Origin: Sanderia malayensis
Lineage: Eukaryota; Cnidaria; Scyphozoa; Semaeostomeae; Pelagiidae
DNA length: 64,000 nt
NCBI GenBank assembly: GCA_013076295.1
Contig: RQOL01000915.1
Span: 1,302,001 to 1,366,000 of the forward strand
Reading direction: 5' to 3'
Below are positions 52,401 through 64,000 of the stretch, piece by piece. Made by a program: the position numbers and the translations under genes. Position 1 is the stretch's first letter, and each line of letters starts with the position of its first letter. The notes below the pieces were generated by a model. It made no database searches. It was not told the DNA's origin and saw only the letters and a list, made by a program, of their open reading frames with translations.

Positions 52401-55400
52401 TTACACCCTCAAATTCACTCTGGAAATATAGGAGCCCATGACGCATGCGAAAGGCCATCTATTTCATTTATAAAGACGGGTTATTGAAGTACATTTCTTG
52501 CAAATTTTTAGGGTTTGTGTCACAGGATGTTAAAGAAGAGTTTAATGGTACTGTTGGTGACTATTTGTTGGTGAAATGCATGGTTTTTTGAAAGGTAATA
52601 GTCTTGTTATTATTTTCGCAATGTTATTATTATTAATAAGTATTCAAATCCACCGTTGGACACATTTTAATAATTAAGGAAAACAGACAAATAACAGTGC
52701 AAGAAAACGAACAAAATACAAACATTAACACCATCACAGTTACAATTGTTTTTTGTCCGTGCCTCTCACCAAACACAAAATTTCTTCTGTTGGGACATCT
52801 GCCCACATGCATCGTGTGTTATGCGCAACCTTTTTTTGTTTACTTTTTTTGTTTCTTTTTTTATCTTTTTGTATTCTTTTTTTGTCCAGAATTTGTATTT
52901 TTAATTCATCACATGTGCTGTAGGAAAGAATACATTGTTTCAGAAAAAGTTGAAAGTGAGCAATAGTGTTTTGCACATGGATGAGATGGGTATTTAGCAT
53001 CGCAATTTACCCTATTTCTTTTTTTGTGAGGTGCCTCCCTTGGAGGCTGACAAAATTGAACTTCGTTTCTTGTGTAATGGCATTGAATTTCTTGCCACAT
53101 TCTCTTTTTAGTGAAGAAATATCTTTGAAGTTGAAGAGCTATGACAAATAGGACACAATGAATTTAGAAGAGTGACTCAATATTGTTAAAAGGTAGGATA
53201 CAATTGTGTTTCCTTGTAAAGCAGTTGGATAACGTTGGTATTCACAACATTTGTTAAATTTATCAATATATGGATGAAAGTATTTTTCAATGGCACCTCC
53301 ACTTCCTTGCCACAGTGGATCATTGTATAATCTTTGTGCACAGGGTTTGCAACTTCACCCTCAACTGTTGCTGCAGTCTCTTCATTCATGGGTTCAGCAT
53401 TAATGGGTTCAACTTCTGATTGAGCATTCATTTTTGCACTATATATAAATATATTGTCATTGTCAGTCAATGAAAGGGGACTTAATAGGCTATGAGTTGT
53501 TTGAATTTGCTCTACACCTACACTTTTAATGTATTAATATGATACAGTTTTATTTTCTGCAGATAATGAATAATAACTATCTTTCTTACAAGAGGAGAGA
53601 CTAAAGGCAGGCAGAAAACCCAGAACTGAATACATGAACTTACGAAAGCAGTAGTGGCAAAAATTTTCTATTTCAAGTCAACCTATTAAGGATAAAATTG
53701 TTTCTGTGATAATATCCACTGCAATGGTAATTGTGACATAAAATATAGCACTTTGAGCTTTTTTAAAGCTGTTTAGTTATAAATAGCCTGTATTTTCATG
53801 TGAAAGTAAAAGCAACATTAAATATACATGTACTTACGTAAATTGTTGTTTTTCTTGTTGTGAGTTAAAAAAATTTTTTACGCACGCTATGTCCTATATG
53901 ACGCATAAAAAATTTTAAATTTCGCGCCGCTATTGTTGTTGCTAGGACGCCGAAATTCCCGTGAATATCTGATGATAATAGTGTTAGCTGCAGGACATTA
54001 CGTGGTGCTGCATCGATCGTATTGTGATTGTAGTTTTCAAGAACAACAAAAGTTGGAATTATGCGATAACTATTAGAATTACAAATTAGAATTGCGATGA
54101 GAATACACGCTTCTTTTTATAAGGAACTTAGGTGAGGGCCTAGTTGTTTAAATTTGTTATTTTGAGATCCTTTGATCACTTAGTAGTTGTAAAAGGTCTT
54201 TAATTTTAAAATTGGCATTTGGTGGACATTATTAGTTCAGACGCAAGAAAAGCATTCAAATTCATCGTTTTGCTATGTGAAAAGATAAGAGGTTAGCACA
54301 TGAAGAAGCTTCATATAATGTAAAAGTACTGAAAATCAATGGAAACGGCTTCCTAATTTCAAATTCTGCGGAAATATTAATATAATCAAAATTAAAAAGT
54401 TCGTTAGTGATTTGGCCTGTAGTAGTAAACGTTCCATAAGTTTTCTACCTTATACATGTAGGTTGCTTATAAACGGTTCGTTATAAAAAAGCTTGTAACT
54501 TCAAGTTACCATTATGTTGTAAATGTTCTGAGGATTCAATAAGTTTCTGTGCTTGCATGTTAATTGTATGGCAAAGCTCTTTATGATATAAGACACATTG
54601 AAAGATGGTACTAAAGTTTAAGACACATTGTAAGATGGTACTACAGTTCATGTAATACAATGTCTATATACTAAAAAAGGATGCAAGTGTCAATGATATA
54701 TACAATTAGAATGTTGTTGACTAAAAAAAACAGAAATACTTTGTCCAGCACTTTTTCACAGTGAATGAATGAGGAGACACCATACACTATGAGGTTCTGG
54801 TTAAAAAGATATGTACAACGGGAAACTTATCATGCAAGATTCTCAATAATCAAGTAAGATAACAAAGACATATTTATGGACATATAGATTATTAAAATGC
54901 ATTAATAATGTTTGCTTGTGTGGTAAGAGCCATTTTAGCTTGTTTTGTCCAGTGTAATGGAGGATTCTATCAGTTATTGATACAATGTATGCTTCCCACT
55001 AAATTTGAAAATGTTGTGGTGTAATGGTTGTGAAATCATTGCCGTCTGTGGCTGGCACACTGAGTTTCTGACAACACATCTGTCTGATAAGGAACATCGT
55101 TAAGTAGGTTTAGAATATTGTAAGTGATTTGTTAAGAAAACATTTCGGTAGTCAATGTAGAAATATTATTGAGCCTTTATTTATTCAGTCTGCTTTTCAA
55201 GCAGGGTGCATTAATTGATTTATGTGTTGATATGGAACAGAGAGCATGATACCTTGAATAGTATACCTGACGTGGGAAATAATTTGAAGAGAACATCTGG
55301 AACCATTGATTGAATTTTCCATTGCCCTTGACTAAATGAATCTGTGCAAAAAATAGGAAAAGAGCATTAATGAGTGTGGTAGACAAAAGAGATATGTAAT

Positions 55401-55453
55401 GCATGTGGAATGAGGAAGGTGGTAAGTAAATAAAGTGTGAATTTTTCCCAGGG
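52401..55453. other. Region without recognisable genes, up to assembly gap
   Basis: AT-rich, with T-runs near 52830-52880. A 94-residue minus ORF at 53186-53470 (MTDNDNIFIYSAKMNAQSEV) looks moderately protein-like but has no known domain and could be an exon or chance. A GC-rich patch CGCGCCGCTATTGTTGTTGC near 53933 may be a host promoter. Confidence 0.35.
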
Positions 55454-55553
55454 NNNNNNNNNNNNNNNNNNNNNNNNNNNNNNNNNNNNNNNNNNNNNNN
55501 NNNNNNNNNNNNNNNNNNNNNNNNNNNNNNNNNNNNNNNNNNNNNNNNNNNNN
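55454..55553. other. Assembly gap, 100 N
   Basis: Exactly 100 N, the conventional size for a gap of unknown length. It lies at the edge of the 123-bp satellite, so the true array may extend into it. Confidence 0.99.
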
Positions 55554-57045
55554 TACTAAGAACGGTGCTGTGGATGGACTCACAGAGAGACCGGCATTAT
55601 TTACATTAATACTTCAAAGGTGCTATGATGTCACAAGGTGATGGACTCATAGAGAGACCTGCAATATCTAGATTAATACTTGGAACGGTACTGTGGATGG
55701 ACTCACAGAGAGACCGGCATTATTTACATTAATACTTAAAAGGTGCTATGATGTCACAAGGTGATGGACTCATAGAGAGACCTGCAATATCTAGATAAAT
55801 ACTTGAAATGGTGCTGTGGATGGACTCACAGAGAGACCGGCATTATTTAGATTAATATTTAAAAGGTGCTGTGATGTCACAAGGTGTTGGACTCATAGAG
55901 AGACCTGCAATATCTAGATAAATACTTAGAACGGTGCTGTGGATGGACTCACAGAGAGACCGGCATTTATTTAGATTAATACTTAAAAGGTGCTATGATG
56001 TCACAAGGTGATGGACTCATAGAGAGACCTGCAATATCTAGATAAATACTTGGAACGGTGCTGTGGATGGACTCACAGAGAGACCGGCATTATTTACATT
56101 AATACTTCAAAGGTGCTATGATGTCACAAGGTGATGGATTCATAGAGAGACCTGCAATATCTAGATTAATACCTAGAACGGTGCTGTGGATGGACTCACA
56201 GAGAGACCGGCATTTATTTAGATTAATACTTAAACGGTGCTATGATGTCACAAGGTGATGGACTCATAGAGAGACCTGCAATATCTAGATTAATACTTGG
56301 AACGGTACTGTGGATGGACTCGCAGAGAGACCGGCATTATTTACATTAATACTTAACAGGTGCTGTGATGTCACAAGGTGATGGACTCATAGAGAGACTT
56401 GCAATATCTAGATTAATACTTGGAACGGTACTGTGGATGGACTCACAGAGAGACCGGCATTTATTTAGATTAATACTTAAACGGTGCTATGATGTCACAA
56501 GGTGATGGATTCATAGAGAGACCTGCAATATCTAGATAAATACTTGGAACGGTACTGTGGATGGACTCACAGAGAGACCGGCATTATTTACATTAATACT
56601 TAACAGGTGCTGTGATGTCACAAGGTGATGGACTCACAGAGAGACTTGCAATATCGAGATTAATACTTAGAACGGCGGGAGAGGACTTGCATTAAACATG
56701 GCTTAATACTCATGAAGGTGCGGTGCTATCATCATATGATTAGGCTCGCAGAGAGATCTGCTCTACACATGGCTTAATACTCTTGAAGGTGATGTGATGT
56801 CATAGTATGATCCGACTCAGAGAAAGACCTGCATTACACATGGCTTAATATTCTCGAGGGTTCTGCGATGTCGTAGAAGCTATGATCCGACTCACACAGA
56901 GACCTGTACTACACATGGCCTAACACTTCTGAAAGTACTATGACATCATAGTCTGCTCCGACGTACAGAGAGACCTGTATTATACCTGGCTTAATACTTA
57001 TGAAGGTGCTGTGACGTCACAATATGTAGAGGTTCACAGAGCGAC
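55554..57045 (+). repeat. 123-bp dimeric satellite with CRE-like motifs
   Basis: Alternating ~62-base subunits: A has gtggatggactcacagagag, B has tgatgtcacaaggtgatgga. About nine homogeneous dimers (period 123-124) run to about 56670, followed by about six more diverged monomers to 57045. B subunits carry TGATGTCAC. The last monomer has a perfect CRE, TGACGTCA, near 57013. No coding. Confidence 0.93.
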
Positions 57046-58200
57046 CTGCCATCTAATTCTTACTCGTTGCCACGAACTCATTTAGTTTTTACAATGGGTT
57101 TGTTACATTATCTTGAAGAATTTTCGAATTCTCATTTCGGTTTAATTACATTACTCGCTTTATCCTTCCTCGTGTTTGTTCTTTTTATTTGGTTGCTTGC
57201 GCAAAGCCCCTCTCTGATTTTATCAATTCTTGCATAGCCTTTCCTTACAATCCTCTACCAGCCACTTGGGGACCCAACTAAGGGTCTTAATACGCGGCTT
57301 TACGCTGGTCTGTTCTGAGTGGCTGGTTCTGGGGGCCTTCTTCTAACAATTTGCCTGTTTGTTTCCATCATTTTCCTTTCCTATTTGCGCAGTCTCTGGC
57401 TCTGCCATTTCCCACTCAACTATTACGCGTTCAGCATATCAACCGGGCAGGAAAGGTAAAAATGATGCGTTTCTCGATGGAAGGCCTGCAGGTCCGGCCA
57501 CTCAGAGCCCATCAGTTAGCCTCAACCACATCGTGTAAGGTGAGGTCTGACCATCTTGATCCGGGCTCTCTGCTTGCTGCAGAAGCCTCTTCGAGTGCCT
57601 CCTTGATTGGATCCGATTTCAGAACCTTGAACTCATTAGCGGGTTTCACGCCCCTTCTCCCTTCTTAATCTCATTCCGCTACTTCTCAATTCTTTGGGTT
57701 TTATCTGAGTATTGGACAGTACAAGCACAATGCAGAAAATTGGATGTATTTTTTCCTGAGTATTTTCTACCAGTACATATTGGGTTATCGGCTTTCAGAC
57801 TATAGCCGACGAAGCACTCTCCATATCTTAGTCAGTTTGAGAGTAGAACAATGGCCCGCAGTGACGATAGGTTACTATTCTCACTGAGGGCACATTCGTT
57901 CAAACGAGAACTAAGATTATTTGACCACTCTTATATCCCTGTGGGCGCTGCACGCGGTGGCCCTGGGCCCGAGATGACTGATGCGTGGCTTTATAGCGGT
58001 GGGGCATCCACATACCACGCCCTTTTCAGTCTTCACTAGCTTCAAGCGTTACTATACCGAAATTTCCCCACCCACCTCCCGCAGCGACGGCACTGTAGCC
58101 AATTCTTCTTCTCTCAAACAGCGAGCCTCCTCGCACTCTCCATATCTTAGTCAGTTTGAGAGTAGAACAATGGCCCGCAGTGACGATAGGTTACTAAGTA
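57046..58200. other. Non-coding, with a duplicated 64-bp segment
   Basis: No recognised gene. A 64-bp segment (starting gcactctccatatcttag, containing atggcccgcagtgacgatag) is present at 57814-57877 and identically at 58133-58196, 319 bases apart in the same orientation. Higher GC in 57420-57660 gives an ORF (57351-57668) without a known domain. Confidence 0.5.
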
Positions 58201-58287
58201 TCTGTTGCCTTTGTCCTTCCTCTGAGCACAGAGAAGAAGTTCTCTACTGGAGATTCATCAAAGGCATTAAGAGAATTATGCATGATT

Positions 58288-59900
58288 TTATAGAGTTGAT
58301 GGCTTGTTTTTCAATCTTTGTAGTGCTGTTAAAAGTATCAGAAGTGCCTTGTTGTAATGTCTTCTTTGAAAGACCATCAACATAACCCAACAACGAAAAA
58401 ATGATTCCATATAATGATCACAATGGTTGTTTTTCAATTCAATGGAATATAGACTCAAGACAAGAGGACAGTAAGAATTTACAAGATTTAACAGCGTAAC
58501 ATACTCAACTTCCTTACAATTATGAAAAACAGAGGTAATTTCATCTCGAATCAAAGACCAGTCACCAGACAGAGCCTCTAACAACCAAGACTGGCGCCAT
58601 GCTTTTGGTCTCAAAGCCAAAATGGCCTTTTGTCCAAACAAAAAGGAGTAAAGCTCATTAAAGACAGGATGAAATTTGAGGAAAACAGATTCCCTGGAGT
58701 TTAAAGATATGCGCAGTGGACCAAAAAAGGAATGATGTGACATTGATGTGGAAGATAGAATGTATCTGCATATACAAGTTGCCGCATGTAAAGCTGAGTG
58801 GGCCAATCACCAACAAATGGACCAAAGAATTGGGAAAGGTACAACGAAAAGCCATTTCTGAGCATATACTTGACAGCTCTTAGAATATGCTCAAAAGATT
58901 TCAACAATATCTCCAGACAATGCACTAGCTTTGTATCATTCATTGACCTCATGTTCCTCAATTCTGTTTGTTGGTAGTCATTGACAAGAAGCCTTTGTCT
59001 TTCTTGGTTTGGGTCAAAATACTTCGCAGTTATCCAGTCTGGCATATCCTGTACGTATGATTTTGAATGATTAACCATAAAAAAGTTTAACATTTCCTCC
59101 AGCATTGAAACATCAGCAGGGTTTTTACTGAGTGGACTTCGAATTCCATCGACTGGTATGGCTTTAATATTTCTAAATTCTTTCATTAATAATGTAACCA
59201 TGTGAACAGTTTGTGCTTGTTTTTTTCACGTGGTTTGTGCTTGGTGTGTATGTTGTGGTAGTCATCAACAAAGAAAGCCAGGAAATGATTATTATCTGCT
59301 GCATTGGAAAAAAATTGTTTGACACTTTCACTGTTGTTCTCAGCTACAGACAGAGATGTTGTTTTTACACTGCGTGGATGAGCAGCAATGCCAAGATTCT
59401 GTAAGGATGCCAAGCCAAAGTCACCTATTCCATACTGAGACAAGTTCCTGGAAAGCGTAACTTGAAACCAATTTGCTTTTTGACTTTGTCCATACACCAT
59501 CATATATATTATGACCATTGTTCTTACTCGGTTTAGATCTTGCCTGGCTTTGGACATTTGCTCACTGCGCAATGAATTAAAAATAAATGGGAATATTTTT
59601 GCAGCACCAGCATCCTCATCAATTTTTCAAACTTCTCTGGTTTCATTTCTGGTGTTCCATCATGCCCGAAAAGATCAGTTCACTTTTGCTTCACATTTTC
59701 TATCTCATGTCTGAGATTAATAGAAGCAGAAGATTTTTCTTAAAGATCATTGCAAAGCTGAAGATCAATCACTATGCCATCATTCTTTGTTTGACATGAT
59801 TTATCTGCAAAGGCTAACTTTTCTGTTTGGCAGGCAAAGTCATGTTGTTCCTCCTCTGTATTTTGGCTTTCAGCATATCAAGATTCCCATTCCATCTCGC
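58288..59900 (-). pseudogene. DUF6589-like protein fragment, broken
   Basis: Reading leftwards from ~59900: FNSLRSEQMSKARQDLNRVR, then SQKANWFQVTLSRNLSQYGI, FLAFFVDDYHNIHTKHKP, FGPFVGDWPTQLYMRQLVYA, FFGPLRISLNSRESVFLKFH and FRCWVMLMVFQRRHYNKALL. These blocks in this order match a large transposon-associated eukaryotic family carrying DUF6589, as I recall it. Frameshifts occur near 59200 and 58780, and further decay lies upstream. The function of the family is unknown; the conserved D-D...H-N-I-H block suggests an enzyme core. Confidence 0.6.
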
Positions 59901-60460
59901 TATCATTGTCCAAAATAACACCATTTTCAAGCACTGTCTTTATCTGGTGTAATTAGTTGTAATATTGGTAGTTTTGATGTTATGGAGTCTCTATAAACAT
60001 CTTTAAAAATGTTTTAACCCTTTTAAAATTACCATGAAATAAAAAATGTAGCGTACTGACCTTATTGTTTAAAGTGGGTGATGTATTTTGAGAAAATATA
60101 TATTTTTTCAAGCTTTTTGCAGCAGATAATCAAACACTGTAAACAACTATTTGTTAAATCTTATTCGGTGTTACATTGTGTTAGATAGTAATAACTCCCC
60201 TCTTCTCTTGCAATTTCTTCATAGATGCAGCCAATCTCACTTAAACCATTAGCCTTTAGATTAATCAACGTTACTTCCTATCATTACTTTGATGAACAAG
60301 ATATGGGTTATTGCATGATTTTGTATATAAATTTGGCATTGTATCTTCAGTATCGGAAATATTGTGCACTTTTATACATAATTACCAAAGTACCAATACT
60401 TAGAAACAATATCGCGCCAACTTGTACTTACTTGAGTTACCTGAGTTGGTTTTCAAGATA

Positions 60461-60722
60461 TCACTCAGACTTCGTTGAAGCCTTGGCTGCAAGATGGTGA
60501 GCACCAAGGTGCCTTCCATTCTGTTCTGGGAGATGCCAGGATATTACCCAGTCTAATAGGCTGTTTGAATTCGCCCTTCTGTAGTTATAACCACGTATAT
60601 AACCAGGTATTATTGACTTGTCAGGAATTGTAGCTAAAAACGTGTGAAGCTGGGATTTGAATTGATCCACTGGGACATTCTGTAGGTTCCAAATGCATTT
60701 TGGCAAGCAGTTGAACAGCCTG
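60461..60722 (-). pseudogene. Possible LINE ORF2 C-terminal remnant
   Basis: The frame encodes VPVDQFKSQLHTFLATIPDK and NSLLDWVISWHL. The pattern W-N-L-P...F-K-x-x-L-x-x-F-L-x-x-(V/I)-P-D...NSLLDW is common at the C terminus of some LINE ORF2 proteins. No RT core is near. Weak call from composition and motif order. Confidence 0.3.
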
Positions 60723-60995
60723 CAATCATTGACAGAAGGTCTTGAGACATGTTTGCATCACTTGAAAAGTTTGCATCACTTTTCAATGAGAAATACAATT
60801 TTCTTAGAAAATACACAGCCACCCCCTCCCCCAAATCAATGTTGCTGTTTTTGATGGACAGGTTTTTCAGGGAGTGCTGAAAACACTTTCCAAACATCTT
60901 CAACATTGAATAGAGGGATGGGGTAGGTTTTTTCGGGACATGTGAGAAATTTTTCTGGCTGAGAAACTGTCTCAAACCTTATGGCGAGGATTGTC
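60723..60995. mobile_element. Diverged relative of the 254-bp MITE
   Basis: The left end CAATCATTGACAGAAGGTCT...GAGAC and right end GTCTCAAACCTTATGGCGAG...GATTG mirror the TIRs of the copies at 16399 and 20331. The internal CCCCCTCCCCCAAATCAATG corresponds to their palindrome arm. Diverged and non-coding. Confidence 0.55.
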
Positions 60996-61099
60996 TTTGG
61001 TGAAAATTCCTGAATATAAGGCCAGCATGCCCGATTTTATATATTATGGGCAATTTAAACCCGCTGAATTCCAATCTGGTGCTCAAATAGGTGTAACTA

Positions 61100-61376
61100 C
61101 AATAGGGAGCAAAAGCCCTGGGACACCCAGGATTTTAGCAAGTTTTACAAGCATAATCCATCCCCCTCCCCCCATAACAATGTTGTCTGTCGAGACAGTG
61201 TTTTTCAATATCGCCGAAATTCTTTTGGCCCGACAACGAGAAAGGACTGGTGCATAAGACAACCTTGTTTTGGGGGGAGTGGGGGCCGTATTCTGTTCAC
61301 AGAGAACAAAGTGTCCAAAGGCATAGCAGTATGGGATGCAATTTTCAGGTGTCCCAGGGACTTTTGTCCCCTATTG
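61100..61376. mobile_element. Fold-back MITE-like element, 277 bp
   Basis: CAATAGGGAGCAAAAGCCCT at the left pairs with the complement of AGGGACTTTTGTCCCCTATT at the right. Inside, CCCCCTCCCCCCATAACAAT pairs with TTGTTTTGGGGGGAGTGGGG. The whole stretch can fold into a long imperfect hairpin. Related in style to the CCCCC...CAATGTTG MITEs. No ORF of note. Confidence 0.6.
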
Positions 61377-61841
61377 TCTGGTATGAAAATCGAAGTACAG
61401 TAGGTATTGAGGTGCTTTTAAGAGGTATTAGGGGGCTTTCCGGGGTGCTGATCACGATGGTGCAAAAAAATTTTTCCTACACTATACCAGTGGTGTCATA
61501 GGTACAGAACGGCCCCATTTTGACGGGGTTTTTTCTTTTATAGTGATTAGAATGGTTTGTTATGTTAATAGATGGTGGAATTAAAATTCATGAATTGAAA
61601 GGTTCTACGGTAAAGTTAAAAAAAACCACGCTCCTATCAATTTTCGTTAGTGCGTAGTGTATTGTTAAAGTTGAAGCTTTTGTTTTAGCCTCGTTTTGAT
61701 CTATTTACCTAATTAGAGAATGATGGGTTCCAAATTGATGCCCCGGGAGACGTTGGACGAATTTCTTCGAAAATTTTCAAATCGCAGAACATACTGAGAA
61801 TTTATGATTTATTTTCTGTGATTTTCATTGCTTGAAGAGGC

Positions 61842-63059
61842 TTGTCGAAACAAGTTGTTATCAGCGAGAGAAAGAAGGCATACATATATTTACTTTGGCA
61901 GGAGTTGAAGCTCTCCTATCAAGAGATCGCTAGAGGGTGTAAGATCTCCCAGCCTAGCGTAGAGAGTATCTGCAAGGAGGGGTTGGAAGAGAAAGCTCCT
62001 AAGAAAAGGAGTGGCAGGCCTGCAATCCTAATGTCCATGTGATGGAAGTGGCGAAGGAATGTGACATCATGGAGGTAAGTAAGAAGACCTTGTGTCGAGT
62101 GTTTATTACCTTCGGCTATCAGTATATTCGCCCTAGAAGGAAAGACTTGCTGACTCTGAAAGGCAAAAAGAAGAGGGTGGCATATGCCCTGAAGGCGTTG
62201 AAAGACACTAGCCCTACTTATTGGACAGAGGATGTGTTGCTGTACCAGGATGCAGTATCCTTTGTCCATAAATCCAGTTGATATGAGGATGCTTTGTCCC
62301 CAGCAGGCAGAGTATGGAGGAAACGGAAACACATCCTTTGTGCTGAGGGGCGCAAATTCAGCCGAGTCATTTGGAAGCGGTTTGAGACCCTTCTTAAGAT
62401 TGACGAAACTTAAATACGCAGAACCATGATGGACCCAACTAAAATTAGAGATCTTCTGGATCTACTGTAATGGTGTTCAAAATGCCTCTTTACAGAATAA
62501 ATTCCTATTCCGGAGGAAGCCGGGTGAAGTTCTGGAAATTACTGCGAAGGGAGCAAGGATCTGCCAGGTGGAAGGGTACGTCACTATGGGGTAGGTATTT
62601 GCTATGGTGCTGCGGCTGTATTGGTGGAGGAGTATTCCACCATGAATGGCAAGTATTTTTCTAATTTTATTGAATCGACATTGCATCAAGTACTCTTAGA
62701 TAGAGCGAGATTAACAGGGAAAGAGAAGCTTTTACTTTTGCAGGACAATGACCCAAGCCAGAACAGTGCCATGGCAAGAGATGCAATGAAGAACATTGGA
62801 GCAGAAGTCGTCAATATTCCACCAAGGTCCCTGGACATCAACCCCATAGAGAACTTTTTTCACAACGTTAGAGCATTGACAACTGAAGAAGGATGACTTG
62901 GAAAGAAGGATAACAACAGAGACTTTTAAAGATTCCAAACTTAGAATTATAGATACAATTACTAATTATGATACAGATATAATAGACAAGACAATTCAAA
63001 GCATATACAATCGATTAACTATAATTTCTAAGAATAAAGGTTGTAGAACTAAGTATTAA
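61842..63059 (+). pseudogene. Tc1/mariner transposase, broken
   Basis: An HTH start (LWQELKLSYQEIARGCKISQ, 61880-61980) has a TGA at 62040. The next frame (62039-62281) has the ALKDTSPTYW and LLYQDAVSFVHK block with the first catalytic D. Several breaks follow to 62620. The frame 62621-62896 has LLLQDNDPSQNSAMA (second D) and SLDINPIENFF (E). After one more stop the end reads ISKNKGCRTKY to TAA at 63057-63059. Same family as the intact gene at 16847, clearly older. No TIRs seen. Confidence 0.85.
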
Positions 63060-64000
63060 TCAAATTGTTGTATATACAGTTGCAAAATTAGGTAGAAATT
63101 TATGCACGGAATATTCTTGTTTGTAGATTGCAGCAGCAGGGGATAAAGTTATTGAAATTAACGTAGAGGTTGTTCTATTATTGTAAGTACAAATTTACTA
63201 TTGTCAATACGTAATATGTCACATCATTTGAAACAGTAAACATTGTTGTCAACCCATGATGTATGTTCAAATGAGATGAACTGAAGTGTCGAAAAATATT
63301 GTTTGTTTTCACTCTCCAGCTTTTACTAATATTTTGAATTCAATGCACTTGTATTCTGCAAATGACACATCCAGGAATTAAATACACGTGGTGCAAGGGG
63401 TCATACCAGGAAGTCAGGCTGATGGCAAATAGTATGCATCCCTATGATTTACGCTACAATTTACAGTATAAAATCATTAAAAACAGGGTGTTCTCCTTCA
63501 CAAAGAGGAATGAAGATGTTCTTAAAAAATGTACATCACTAATGTACATAATCTACACATTTGTATTTGTTTCTTTTGAACACTTTCACAGAGATATGAA
63601 GGAAAGATTGGACAGTTTACAAAATCGTTGAATAGAAAGTCACATGACTTGTCTTTTAATCTCTTGGAAGCGTAAACGGTCGAAGTTATTTTAATATCTC
63701 TCAGCAATTCAAAAGGTCGTATGTTCACTTATTATTTCAAAAGATGTACATAAACTGTGTACATCTTTTATACATATTTCCAAAACTTATTACGAGATGT
63801 GAATGGGAATATTTGTCTTTTTCCTAGTGTAAACTGTTGTGTAAACTGTCCCAGCTTGGGAAGACACCAATACAATACATAGCGGGACACTGATTAGAAC
63901 AATAGGTAATGCAGCAAAACAATACAATTATAACAAAAACAGTTATGCGTGCTCCCAAGGCTGTCTATTGTTCATTTCGTTTAGTTTATTCCATGTTCAA
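63060..64000. other. No recognisable gene
   Basis: AT-rich. A perfect inverted repeat AAAAGATGTACA...TGTACATCTTTT with a 7-base loop stands at 63739-63769, and other GTACA words lie near 63530-63550. An 89-residue ORF (63362-63631) has no known domain. Confidence 0.4.

Noticed and set aside
53186..53470. 94-residue minus-strand ORF as a host exon
   Set aside because: Mild protein-like composition but no domain and no convincing splice context; left as unassigned.

Overview
The window looks like repeat-rich nuclear DNA of an invertebrate animal, probably a marine one. A cnidarian or similar is plausible, but nothing in the sequence fixes the taxon. It is AT-rich, has a 100-base N gap (55454-55553), and contains no confidently intact host gene. 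Almost everything recognisable is mobile or virus-derived: three retrotransposons, two Polinton/adintovirus-like endogenous virus fragments, Tc1/mariner elements, an HUH-helicase Rep gene, an ISL2EU-type DNA transposon nested inside a Copia element, MITEs and large satellite arrays. Many single-base frameshifts occur. Some may be assembly errors rather than decay, because the Copia LTRs differ at only 3 of 195 positions while its coding region is badly broken.

Layout. 0.2-3.8 kb (minus strand): a nearly complete non-LTR retrotransposon ORF2, with a TRAF-like (coiled coil plus MATH) broken ORF directly upstream at 3.9-4.7 kb. 4.7-6.7 kb: non-coding, with a 293-bp direct repeat. 6.6-13.56 kb (plus strand): a compact virus-like cassette with small basic proteins, a Fic-domain protein, an unknown 364-residue protein, a packaging ATPase, an integrase with chromodomain and the start of a capsid-type protein. 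Most genes have a nearby TATA box, and the 364-residue gene sits behind a dense array of heat-shock-element-like repeats. 13.56-16.4 kb: a 5'-truncated LINE fused in frame to the capsid-type gene. 16.4-20.6 kb: two identical 254-bp MITE copies in the same orientation, flanking an intact Tc1/mariner transposase and an intact HUH-SF3 Rep gene. The Rep gene is accompanied by a striking 6+6 set of inverted iterons.

20.6-28.5 kb: a second, different Polinton-like element, mostly decayed. It has a minor capsid-like gene, a basic core-like gene, a double-jelly-roll major capsid and an adenain-type protease on the plus strand. On the minus strand it has four small genes behind a shared (GATT)n-TATA promoter module, two of them apparently Walker-less relatives of the packaging ATPase, and the C-terminal end of DNA polymerase B. 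Another polymerase piece lies inverted, head to head. 28.5-39.3 kb: about 9.7 kb of a 14-bp minisatellite (CATACCCTACAATA) that begins inside the polymerase reading frame and is split by a 1.1-kb TATA-containing island.

39.35-48.45 kb (minus strand): a Ty1/Copia element with 195-bp LTRs, interrupted exactly in its Gag zinc knuckle by a 4.73-kb ISL2EU-type transposon with long TIRs. 48.45-50 kb: the second copy of the TATA-containing island. 50-55.45 kb: no recognisable gene. 55.55-57.05 kb: a 123-bp dimeric satellite containing CRE-like motifs. 58.2-59.9 kb: a broken DUF6589-like gene (minus). 60.4-61.4 kb: LINE and MITE remnants. 61.8-63.06 kb: a broken Tc1/mariner transposase. The most notable points are the heat-shock-type control region and Fic gene in the first virus-like element, the Rep/iteron module inside a composite-transposon-like frame, and the repeated promoter module and paired pseudo-ATPases in the second.
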